Source: Anadara kagoshimensis (taxonomy: Eukaryota > Mollusca > Bivalvia > Arcoida > Arcidae). Taken from it: a stretch of DNA of 64,000 nucleotides. Where the stretch lies: contig CM037872.1 of NCBI GenBank assembly GCA_021292105.1, forward strand, positions 6,187,291 to 6,251,290, in the 5' to 3' direction. The notes under the pieces were generated by a model. That model saw only the letters and a list, made by a program, of their open reading frames with translations. It was not told where the DNA came from and ran no database searches. Shown here piece by piece: positions 54,770 through 63,244 of the stretch (position 1 is its first letter; every line of letters starts with the position of its first letter). The position numbers were made by a program, and so were the translations under genes.

Positions 54770-55240
54770 GGAGTTGAGTACAGGTAATGGTTTCTACACC
54801 CAAGTCAAAACTCTTTCATTTATTAATATATCAAACCACTGCTATAGATCAGTTGGTAGAGTCTTGTTCCTTAAGTTGGAGTCCGTGGGTTTGAACCGCA
54901 ACTGGGTCTGACCACATTGATTTGAAAGTGGGTAGTGACTGTTCTTTCGCTAAGCACTCAGCATTACGAAATAAAAGGCACAGTTCTTTTGAATGGGAAC
55001 TTGAAATATAAACGATGTTCCATTTCACGGTAGACTTGGTACAATAAAGCACCCTGCTGTATAATGCCATCAGCGCAATGCAACGGCAAAATTTCTGAAC
55101 CTTCTCCTATAACTGATGATATAAATGAAATATTCTTGACTGGAATGTTAAACACCATTACTCAACTTATATCGAGGCAGTCAGTTCTGGGATGATGGAA
55201 AAAAAACAGAGTTCCTGGAGAAAACCACTTCAAGAGTTTA
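54770..55240 (+). mobile_element. SINE family A (54833-55168) inserted in a SINE family C
   Basis: Family C tail words CAAGTCAAAACTCTTTCATT stop at about 54832; a full family A copy follows (head CACTGCTATAGATCAGTTGG, tail CTGGAATGTTAAACACCATT); family C resumes at TTATATCGAGGCAGTCAGTT. The nesting makes this A copy younger than that C copy. Confidence 0.8.
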
Positions 55241-55249
55241 CATCTAATA

Positions 55250-55665
55250 AAAAATATGTGATAGTGTAGCAGAGTAATGTTTTTAACACTCAGTGAATTT
55301 TTTTCCCTTTATATATATATATCGGACAGATCTGGGAGGGTGGAGAAAAGCAGAGTACCCAGAGAAAACCACCACAAGAGTTTACATCTAATGAAATATG
55401 TGATAGTGTAGTAGCAGAGTAATGTTTTTAACACTCAGTGAATTTTTCCCTTTATATGGAGTCGGGACAGATCTGGGATGGTGAGGTACACTGAAGTTTC
55501 GAGACAAAACCACTGACATTCAGCAAACACACTGACAAACTTACAAACTTTCTCACACTAGGACCTACCATTGTGGGATTCAAACCTATGTGGTGGGAGG
55601 GGCTGGATTGGTAAGCATGCACTTCGGACCACTCTGTCACCAATGCCCTTTTCCAACCAATGCCC
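55250..55665 (-). mobile_element. SINE family C pieces, tandemly duplicated
   Basis: GTGATAGTGTAG..CAGAGTAATGTTTTTAACAC followed by TCAGTGAATTTTT occurs at about 55258 and 55395. The second copy continues through GGTGAGGTACACTGAAG and AAACTTTCTCACACTAGGAC to the head region GGATTCAAACCTATG..CACTCTGTCACC. Confidence 0.7.
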
Positions 55666-56036
55666 CTCCCAATGTTAACAGGGTTGAGCTAAAACATATT
55701 TTGATAAATTAAATTTGCATGCAAACTGATGATGTTGTTTTTCTGACAGTTCTTGTTATTTTTCTATATTTTTATATAAAAAAAATATTTTATTTCTTTG
55801 GGTTTTTTATTCAGTGTAACAGTTTCCTCAAAATGTAAAAAATGTTGCAACACAACATGCACAATGGGCACTGCCTAAAGCAAAGCAAGGTATGCACTTA
55901 TGTACATATTTTTGCCATTAAACTATTGACAAAGGTCACAGAACAAAAACATTAGTCAAATTTCTGAGAGGTTTGCAGGAAGAACATGATTAAAATTTGG
56001 AATGGTTATTAATAGCCCTGTATGTGTGTTATTATA
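55666..56036. other. AT-rich DNA, no feature
   Basis: Short T and A runs only. Confidence 0.4.
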
Positions 56037-56281
56037 GGCAAACAACTTTGACCTGTCCGCTTGACCTTTTATTTTAATATTTATCACGGAACATCTAGGT
56101 ATAAGGAGCACAGGTGTTTATTCTATATACATCATGAGATATATTCACCTCATAGATTACATCTGTACACGTATATGTATAAACTTGCAATTGGATCTTA
56201 ACACCAGCCATTTATAGTGTGGATCCTTCTATATGAATATTCCTTTTGAAAGGTCAAACAGACATGTCAAAGTTGTTTGGC
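56037..56281. mobile_element. MITE with GSCAAACAACTTTGACMTGTC ends
   Basis: Left GGCAAACAACTTTGACCTGT, right ACATGTCAAAGTTGTTTGGC, bordered by TA on both sides. The inverted repeat extends about 30 bp inward (TTGACCTTTT / AAAGGTCAAA). Noncoding, 245 bp. Confidence 0.85.
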
Positions 56282-56818
56282 TATACCACATATTTATTAT
56301 TATGCATTTCATATATATATGGGCTATATAACATTATGAATGGCTTAAATACATCAGTTTAGTGATAATTTAAGCATAAATAAGAGAATTTGTCATATTC
56401 TGTCAAAAAATACATAATTTTGATAAAAACATAAATACATTTTAGATCCACCATTTTGTTTTCACCATACCATCAGATCATTTTTGCAGTTCAACATGAT
56501 CTAAGCATTTTTTAAGACAGAGACTATTTTTACAAATCTCGCACAATAAATATTTTGTCATTTCAAAATTTCAAAGCCGTTTGTTTTGCACGAAAATTAA
56601 TACAAAGTGAAAATTATATTATACTTATTATGCTGTAGAGATATTTCGAAAATGCAAAAATTTAACTACGCAGATATGTCTAAATATCCTATACCTCAAA
56701 AATAAATACACACAAAATTAAATACATTTACAGTATTATGAATATAGAAACCAGAGAGAAAACATGTAAAAGATTTTAGCACATTACTTTTTATGCTGAC
56801 AAGAAGTGAGAGCATAAA
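56282..56818. other. AT-rich DNA with an old MITE remnant
   Basis: 56590-56740 resembles the 38175 MITE in inverse orientation. The rest is featureless. Confidence 0.4.
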
Positions 56819-57121
56819 TGGTAAAACCTTGATTCATCATTCCCATTTGTTCAGCGACATTTTGGCATTATAAAGGGATTTGGCCTTAATTCATCACCCC
56901 CATTTGTTCAGCCACATTTTGGCATTATAAAGGGATTTGGACTTGATTCATCACTCCCATTTGTTCAGCGACATTTTGGCATTATAAAGGGATTTGGCGA
57001 AAAAATTAAGCAAAAATTATAAAGAAAAACATGGAGGATATTGGCTTTGGTACTTCAAAATATTCAACGATAAATGCATTGGCAAAATTATACAGGGACA
57101 TAAAAACGAGGTTTTACTGTA
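56819..57121. mobile_element. MITE TACAGTAAAACCTCG, copy with internal triplication
   Basis: Ends GGTAAAACCTTGATTCATCA and AAACGAGGTTTTACTGTA. Inside, TCATTCCCATTTGTTCAGC..TTTGGCATTATAAAGGGATT is repeated three times (about 60-bp period, from 56836, 56898 and 56957). It lies 48 bp from the exon at 57170, downstream of its donor. Confidence 0.8.
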
Positions 57122-57169
57122 TCTGGGCGTCTTTAGTAAAGGGAGATAATAAACTAGACTCATAAATAC

Positions 57170-57261
57170 CTGCTACGTCTGTGACTTGTGAAGCGTTAAG
57201 TCCACTTTCTGGAAGTACCTCGAAGGTCAGTCGACTTCCACCAGATGGCGTGCTGGACAGT
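57170..57261 (-). CDS. Exon of the unidentified minus-strand gene (92 bp)
   Basis: The minus strand has acceptor GGGTATTTTCAG, a 92-nt exon and donor GCAG|GTATTT. With one base carried from the exon at 58360 (AA|A), it reads KLSSTPSGGSRLTFEVLPES then GLNASQVTDVA, ending with one spare base (G). The Gly/Ser/Thr stretch followed by an alternating hydrophobic strand (LTFEVLP) looks like a folded extracellular or linker segment; NAS is a possible N-glycosylation sequon. The next exon must begin with two codon bases; 30926-30981 satisfies this. The family is not recognised; a SEA-like membrane-proximal domain is possible. Confidence 0.65.
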
Positions 57262-57324
57262 CTGAAAATACCCACAAATAACTTAATACAACCACTTTAG
57301 ATTGATTGACTGTTGAAAAAGAGT

Positions 57325-57530
57325 AAAATGAACCCAAGTAATGTAGTTTTACGTCCCAGTCAAGATTCTTCTACTTATATTGAGGATAGAAAAAATGAGT
57401 TACCTGGAGAAAATGATACATTGGGCAAGTGAACTGATAAACATTAGGACCTGTCAAGAGTGGAATTACCACCTAGTCTGTGAGAAGTGCTGTTTGTATG
57501 TGTAAGTATGCATGCACTTTATATCACTGG
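57325..57530 (-). mobile_element. SINE family C, diverged
   Basis: GTTTTACGTCCCAGTCAAGA, TTCTACTTATATTGAGGATA and TGGAGAAAATGATACATTGG match the family body; the head region is decayed. Confidence 0.65.
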
Positions 57531-57542
57531 AAAACCAAGGCC

Positions 57543-57747
57543 AATTGACGGATCACCGACCACGCCCACAATGTTCTGACAAAAGCCCAACATGTTGAGT
57601 TACACACAAATAGAATAAATGGCCTGAATTGTGCCTTTTAATGACATCTCTGACACCAGTGCATCATTAGCTGCTATGATGCTGCTTTGGTACCATGATG
57701 GCGGCCAATGTCAGAATATAAAAGGTGTGGCCGGCGATACATCAATT
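57543..57747. mobile_element. MITE AATTGATGKATCG, copy 4
   Basis: Ends AATTGACGGATCACCGACC and GGCCGGCGATACATCAATT. Interior GGTACCATGATGGCGGCC. Intronic, between the exons at 57170 and 58360. Confidence 0.85.
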
Positions 57748-58166
57748 ATCTGACAGGCATTGATTGTCTAACACTTACTGTCAAATATGTATCTTGTGTC
57801 GTGACACATACTCATCACATTTCATACCTGTATTACACATCCATACAGTACAGACCTGTCAAAAGTTTAACAACAAGCTAACCAATGGACAGCTCACCTT
57901 GAGCCTCGTCAGCGTTATTTCAACAATTTTCCGGAGATTCTGCTTTATTTCAAAAGTTTTTTTGGGAGATGCTATCTATCTTTCAGCAGCTTTTCTTGTT
58001 TCCAGCAATCCACATCATGGCCACTTGGCAGCCGAAATTTTACTCTTTTTCGTTAGCTTAGCGTTAAACTTCTGTCAGGCCTGTACTGTATGTACCGGTA
58101 TGTGCTGTTGCTATGACAACATTCAGAAATGCAATCACAATGTGATAACCTGATAACATGTTGGAC
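57748..58166. other. Intron segment with a 129-codon plus-strand frame
   Basis: The plus frame 57764-58153 has hydrophobic content (AAEILLFFVSLALNFCQACT) and lies within the minus-strand intron. On the minus strand, CTCAAG|GTGAGC near 57893 is a good donor after a short open segment (RKIVEITLTRLK), but inserting it between the flanking exons breaks their frame. Neither is called as a gene. Confidence 0.3.
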
Positions 58167-58346
58167 TACAGTCAAAAATGTCTATAAAGTCCACCCAAGT
58201 GAATCAGTTAAAGTGGCCTTTATGGGTAGGTGGCCTTTATATACAGGTTCAAATTATGTGAATAAAGAACTGGGCTAAAATTTAACTGGTCTGTATAAGC
58301 AGGTGGCTCTTATATAGAGGTGGTATTTAAGGCAGGACCAACTGTA
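58167..58346. mobile_element. MITE CAGTCAAACNTGTCTATAAAGG, copy 4
   Basis: Left TACAGTCAAAAATGTCTATA, right AGGCAGGACCAACTGTA. It ends only 13 bp from the 5' splice site of the exon at 58360, leaving GTAAGTTTTATAA as the original intron start. Confidence 0.85.
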
Positions 58347-58359
58347 TTATAAAACTTAC

Positions 58360-58452
58360 TTGAAATCATCAAAAGGATTGAGAGTCTTCACTCCGGTCAG
58401 CTCCTGTAGTTTTTCTATGAATTTATCAATACGTGCCTGGGCAGTATCTCGA
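58360..58452 (-). CDS. Exon of the unidentified minus-strand gene (93 bp)
   Basis: Acceptor TTGTTATTTTCAG and donor TTTCAA|GTAAGTTTT are both strong. After two carried bases the frame reads RDTAQARIDKFIEKLQELTG then VKTLNPFDDF, ending with two bases (AA). The other frames are less convincing. RIDKFIEKLQELTG is an amphipathic helix of the kind seen at the start of SEA or ferredoxin-like extracellular modules, but also in many unrelated proteins. Confidence 0.7.
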
Positions 58453-58489
58453 CTGAAAATAACAAATAAAGAAATTTATATTAAACAAG

Positions 58490-58720
58490 TAAATTCAGTG
58501 AATGGATCTCCAACCAGCAGGTTCTCTTTTGTGATTTGCACTTATGTTCAAAGGGCAAAAACTCCCAAATAAATGAGCAAACCAACTCGGGTTAATAATA
58601 TGTGCATCTCCTTTCACTGTTTATGCTTTGCACCATGTTTCATGAAATAGTGCTTCAAAGTTTTGGAGAACTAACGCAGACAAAATACCGTCACTATTCT
58701 TCATCCCACTCTTGACACAA
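58490..58720 (-). mobile_element. Dispersed repeat E, copy 3
   Basis: Shares AAATTCAGTGAATGGATCTC-like, GTGCATCTCCTTTCACTGTT, TTCATGAAATAGTGCTTCAA and TTTTGGAGAA..GCAGACAA with 15470-15700. Upstream of the exon in the intron. Confidence 0.7.
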
Positions 58721-59148
58721 AAACAGAAAAAAAACCTTTAAGGTTTTCTCTGGACAATCTGGATTCCTCTATCTATGAAATGAAAACTGACTGTCAAGAT
58801 ACGAGTACAAGTAATGAAAATCTTTACTGTGGTATAATACCATCAAACTTACTCATGCCATTCTCAAGGTTAAAACTGTTGTAGTTTACTTATGCCCATA
58901 TTCACACCAGTGTTCAAGACAGATTTACCTCCGAGAACAGCTGAAGTTGTTTAAACCTGTTTCACATTTGTTTCTTATTAGTGTGAGCTAATCTAAAGGC
59001 CTTATGTGCTTCCAGCACGAAGAGGACTAAGTAAGTAATCTCAAAAGTCAAGGGAGGTTAATCCAAACCTGGTACGAGGTAGGTTTATATACCAATTTAC
59101 TAAAAGAATCACAATGAAAGACTACATCGATGTAATTAAAAGGAGTCC
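58721..59148. other. Intronic unique DNA
   Basis: A minus-strand segment near 58930 (CAG|..TCTCGGAG|GTAAAT) has splice-like borders but no pyrimidine tract. Not called. Confidence 0.35.
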
Positions 59149-59488
59149 AGTTGAGAAATGGTGTTTAACATCCCAATCAAGAATATTTCACTTATATCGA
59201 CACATTGCCAGTAATAAGCAAAGGTGCAGAAATTGTGCCTGTGCATTGCACTGATGGCATTATACAGCAGGACTCCTTATCATGCCATGCCCATTGTGAC
59301 ACGGGACCTCATTTATTTTAATTTCCTATCCGAAAGTACAATGACTTTCATTTCGTAATGCCGAGTGCTTGGCGAAAGAACAATCACTACCCACTTTCAA
59401 GTCTTGAGTCAGACTCTGTCGGGGTTTGAACCCACGACCTCCCACTTATGAAGTGAGCACTCTACAAACTGAGCTACCACAGATGTGT
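59149..59488 (-). mobile_element. SINE family A, full length
   Basis: Tail AAATGGTGTTTAACATCCCA at the left; B-box region GGGGTTTGAACCCACGACC and head CTGTGGTAGCTCAGTTTG at the right on the minus strand. It lies upstream (minus sense) of the exon at 58360, in the same orientation as the gene. Confidence 0.9.
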
Positions 59489-59520
59489 GATTAAAAAGCT
59501 AAATATAAATGATCTGTAAT

Positions 59521-59820
59521 CTTGTCTTACCTGAGACACAGGTGTGAATATATGTCTTACCTGAGACACAGGTGTGAATATTTGTCTTACCTGAGACACA
59601 GGTGTGAATATTTGTCTTACCTGAGACACAGGTGTGAATATATGTCTTACCTGAGACACAGGTGTGAATATTTGTCTTACCTGAGACACAGGTGTGAATA
59701 TTTGTCTTACCTGAGACACAGGTGTGAATATTTGTCTTACCCGAGACACAGGTGTGAATATTTGTCTTACCTGAGACACAGGTGTGAATCTTTGTCTTAC
59801 CTGAGACACAGATGTGAATA
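59521..59820. repeat. 30-bp minisatellite, 10 units
   Basis: Exactly 30-bp units GTCTTACCTGAGACACAGGTGTGAATATTT with few variants (ATATAT in two, one CCCGAG, one GATGTG). On the minus strand each unit contains CTGTGTCTCAG|GTAAGAC. Open on both strands because 30 is a multiple of three, giving decapeptide repeats; there is no evidence of translation. Near-identical units indicate a recent expansion, so length is probably polymorphic. Confidence 0.97.
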
Positions 59821-59844
59821 TAGCCATTAGAGTAAAGAGGACCT

Positions 59845-60060
59845 CAGAGGCCCCAGTAGTCTAACAACAACAGTACCCTTACTGCCTGTCTAAGCCTTAA
59901 TCCAACTTTGGAAAATAGGCCTCGGTGACCCATTGGTCTTACAACCACAGCTAGCCTCACTGCCTGTCTAAACCTTAATCCAACTTTGGAAAATAGGCCT
60001 CGGTGACCCATTGGTCTAACAACAAGTTACCCTCACTGCCTGTCTTAGCCTGAATACTTG
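59845..60060. repeat. 78-bp tandem repeat, nearly three units
   Basis: GGCCTCGGTGACCCATTGGTCT, CACTGCCTGTCTAA and CCTTAATCCAACTTTGGAAA repeat with a 78-bp period. Confidence 0.9.
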
Positions 60061-60529
60061 GCAAATACTTGTAATTTAACAATCAGAGTTAAAAAACACA
60101 TGCTATCAAGAAGGTTAAACAAACAAGTTTTGTTTTGATAAACATGTTTATCCTTGGATAAATTTGTTAATTGTTCAAATAACTGCTAATTGTTTAAGTA
60201 CATGTACAATGTTAATTAGAGCCAATGTCAAGTTTCTCATAACTTCTGCCATTGTGTGATTATTAAGGGAAATCAGAATATTTAGGGAGTTTCCGAAAGT
60301 GTTAATTAAAAAATCTAAAATGGAAATTATTCTACATGTTTTCCACACATTTTGCCATTGAAATGTCAACTGAATGTTTATGCATGTGACTACACTAAGA
60401 TTTGACCTTGTGACATTGACCCATGACCTACACACACACGTGTTAAGCCATGCATTATCTTGTGTTGGTATACATTTGTACAAAGTTTGATCACAATACA
60501 TCCATATTAGAAATCAAATAAAGATGATA
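60061..60529. other. Intronic DNA, no feature
   Basis: No repeat recognised. The 108-codon minus frame at 60175-60501 lacks splice support. GACCTTGTGACATTGACC near 60400 resembles parts of the pearl-like bodies. Confidence 0.35.
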
Positions 60530-60765
60530 AAACCTTGTTGGCAGAGTGGTTTAAAAAGCCTCTGCATGGACCACAGTGCTTCTTGCTGCATAGGTTCAAA
60601 CCCAATACGGGACAGACCCTAGTAAGAAAATCTGTCTGTTCATCTTGCTGGAGGTTAATGGTTTTCTCTGGGTACTGCGATTTCCTCTACCATCCCAAAA
60701 CTTTATTGCCTTGAAAAAAACTAAAAGAATCTTCACTGGGGCATAAAACTCAGATCTACTTGCTC
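60530..60765 (+). mobile_element. SINE family C with head, (TC)n tail
   Basis: Head TTGGCAGAGTGGTTTAAAAAG (A-box) and GGTTCAAACCC (B-box), body GGTTAATGGTTTTCTCTGGG, ending at a (TC)n microsatellite (60771-60799). The clearest evidence that family C is tRNA-derived. Confidence 0.85.
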
Positions 60766-60770
60766 CTCTG

Positions 60771-60799
<29 letters not shown>

Positions 60800-60801
<2 letters not shown>

Positions 60802-61075
60802 GGAGGTTGATGGTTTTCTCTGGCCACTCTGGATTCCTCATCCATCCCAGAACTTTGAACTTATATTAAATAATGATGACATTTCTCTGGCCAATCTGGA
60901 TTCCTCATCCATCCCAGAACTTTGAACTTATATTAAATAATGATGACATTTCTCTGGCCACTCTGGTTTCCTCATCCATCCCAGAACTTTGATCTTATAT
61001 TAAATAATGATGACATTTCTCTGGCAACTCTGGTTTCCTCATCCATTCCAGAGCTGACCACTTTGAACTCAAATA
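60800..61075. repeat. 67-bp tandem array (4 units) built from SINE family C body
   Basis: TCTCTGGCCACTCTGGATTC followed by CTCATCCATCCCAGAACTTT repeats at 60816, 60884, 60951 and 61018. The unit includes part of family C plus TTATATTAAATAATGATGAC. Confidence 0.9.
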
Positions 61076-61754
61076 ATGATGACTTTTGTAAAACCAAAAA
61101 TGACTTTCATTTGAAAAATGAAGTAAAATGGCTGCTCATCCCAAAAAGCATAAAGCTCTATTTTACAAATTGATAAGAGTTCTATGTCTTCAATAAACAG
61201 ACCAGATCATTTCTACAGGTAGAAATTAGAAAAGTCAATATTGTTAATTAAACAAAACAAGACATCAGAATTGTCAAACAGACATATTTCTTATTCTTTC
61301 GCAATTAGAGCATTCATTAAACTCGAAACAGACAGTCATTATTTTTTACGATGTTGATGAAACAGACAGTCATTATTTTTTATGATGTTGATATTAGACT
61401 TTTTGACATTTTTTTCAAATATAAATGGAAAAAAAATATTTTTAATCTAAGGCCATGCAAAGTGGATTTGTAGTTTCTCAGACCAGCCCACTCTAAAATT
61501 GAGGATTAAGAAAAAATTTAATTCATTTTCAAATCATTTTTCACCTGTTAAACATTCATTTTTCGCCTGTCAAACATTTCCCACATGGTAAGTATGGCAC
61601 ATTTTTTTGTTTCCATGACTTAGAATTGTTTAACATCATGAGTACATTTGAGACGACATGCTACATAAACCATGCCAGTGTTTTGATGTTTTGGCAAATT
61701 CCATCACCGGGATTGTGATATTAGAACCCTGGTTGATTTAATATTTGCTATATT
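61076..61754. other. Intronic AT-rich DNA with a short tandem pair
   Basis: GAAACAGACAGTCATTATTT..TGATGTTGAT occurs twice (about 61325 and 61360). No other feature. Confidence 0.4.
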
Positions 61755-62149
61755 GGCCCTCAATTTTGTCTACTAAAATAGTGGCCAAATCAGTCTGGCG
61801 ACCTAAATTTGTAAATGGTGGCCAGCTTGTCCACTTTAAATTTGAACTTTTTTGATCAGAGAACAAATATTTCTGTGTCATAAAATTTTCATGGTGCTGT
61901 TACCAATTTAGGCGATATAATGGACACTTTGCATTATCATTAATAGACATTATTTTTATTAATAACACTGATGTATGTAAGTGACTGTAAGTCAGTTTTA
62001 AAAAACACTTTCCATACCTAAACAATGTTTTAATTTTCCTTCATTTGCAAGAAAAGATTGCCTGGCTACTTGGAATTTCCACTGGCCACCTTATAATTTA
62101 AATTGGTGGCCAGCTGCCCACTTGGTTCTGAAACCCACTTTGAGGGCTG
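61755..62149. mobile_element. TIR element CAGCCCTCAA, copy 2, whose right end seeded a satellite
   Basis: Runs from GGCCCTCAATTTTGTCTAC to CACTTTGAGGGCTG, inverse of the copy at 38398-38795. Its last 70-80 bp, with its flank, are repeated downstream (62150-62770). Confidence 0.8.
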
Positions 62150-62770
62150 TAAATTAAATGACATTTGCCAAAACAACATACTGGTATTCATTTCCACTGG
62201 CCACCTGATAATTTAAATTGGTGGCCAGCTGCCCACTTGGTTTTGAAACCCATTTTTAGGGCTGTAAATTAAATGACATTTGCCAAAACAACATACTGGT
62301 ATTCATTTCCACTGGCCACCTGATAATTTAAATTGGTGGCCAGCTGCCCACTTGGTTTTGAAACCCATTTTTAGGCCTGTAAATTAAATGACATTTGCCA
62401 AAACAACATACTGGTATTCATTTCCACTGGCCACCTGATAATTTAAATTGGTGGCCAGCTGCCCACTTGGTTTTGAAACCCATTTTTAGGCCTGTAAATT
62501 AAATGACATTTGCCAAAACAACATACTGGTATTCATTTCCACTGGCCACCTGATAATTTAAATTGGTGGCCAGCTGCCCACTTGGTTTTGAAACCCATTT
62601 TTAGGCCTGTAAATTAAATGACATTTGCCAAAACAACATACTGGTATTCATTTCCACTGGCCACCTGATAATTTAAATTGGTGGCCAGCTGCCCACTTGG
62701 TTTTGAAACCCATTTTTAGGCCTGTAAATTAAATGACATTTGCCAAAACAACATACCGGTATTCTTTATT
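62066..62770. repeat. 115-bp satellite, about 6 units, derived from a transposon terminus
   Basis: GGTATTCATTTCCACTGGCC recurs at 62183, 62298, 62413, 62528 and 62643, and a decayed end at 62758. Each unit is about 70-80 bp of TIR-element end (CACTGGCCACCTGATAATTT..GAAACCCATTTTTAGG) plus about 40 bp of host flank (TAAATTAAATGACATTTGCC..ACATACT). Unit 1 still has the intact GAGGGCTG terminus, unit 2 has TAGGGCTG, and later units TAGGCCTG. Confidence 0.95.
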
Positions 62771-62865
62771 ACTTTCATAGTCAGTGTGTTTGTGACAGAG
62801 GATTACACCTTTTTTTTCACAGAAAATCAAATAAATCTAAATAAAAATAGATATTATTCACTTAC

Positions 62866-62918
62866 TTGTGCCTAGTCGTTACTGAAAATCTGTATGCATG
62901 ATTTGTCTTAACATATTT
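62866..62918 (-). CDS. Exon of the unidentified minus-strand gene (53 bp)
   Basis: Acceptor ATTTTCCTTTCTACAG and donor CACAA|GTAAGTGAA are both excellent. The exon starts in phase 0, reads KYVKTNHAYRFSVTTRH and ends with two bases (AA), which join the T of the next exon to give Asn, then RDTAQ. The junction is in frame and stop-free. YRFSVTT looks like a beta strand. It is the most 5' exon seen; the start codon and earlier exons must lie beyond the window or be missed. Confidence 0.65.
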
Positions 62919-63244
62919 CTGTAGAAAGGAAAATGTTGGCACTATGGGATTCTACATGGAGAAAATGAAGATGTTTACACAGGAAGTGATGTCCTTGGTG
63001 ACATTTTACGTCATATGCGCAACAGAGTCTGGTTTTTCAACATGTTAAATCCCCATAGCGCCATTTTGCTCTTTCCAGAAAAATTCTAGGCTAATCACGG
63101 ATGCGCACACAGATTTTCTGTTATGATACAAGTAAGTAAATAGTATCAATTTTAATCAGATTTTTTTGGTTTTCTACAGAAATAAAGCGTTATTCACTGT
63201 CACAAACAGACGGGCTCTGACAGTAGATGTCTTATGTTTGTACA
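62919..63244. other. Intronic DNA with a noncoding splice-like pair on the plus strand
   Basis: Plus-strand CTCTTTCCAG at 63078 and ACAA|GTAAGT at 63130 bracket 53 bp that is closed in all frames. It is recorded but not called as an exon. Confidence 0.3.

Noticed and set aside
57893-57936. Extra minus-strand exon (RKIVEITLTRLK) between 58360 and 57261
   Set aside because: A good donor but a poor acceptor, and inserting it breaks the frame that the flanking exons share directly.
57764-58153. 129-codon hydrophobic plus-strand frame as a membrane protein gene
   Set aside because: Lies in a minus-strand intron, has no splice or promoter support, and hydrophobicity is common in frames opposite AT-rich DNA.
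59474-59830. 117- and 102-codon frames on opposite strands as a repetitive protein
   Set aside because: The 30-bp minisatellite period keeps both strands open automatically; no other coding evidence.
63079-63130. Plus-strand exon with strong borders (CTCTTTCCAG and ACAA|GTAAGT)
   Set aside because: Closed in all three frames within 53 bp; at best an untranslated exon.
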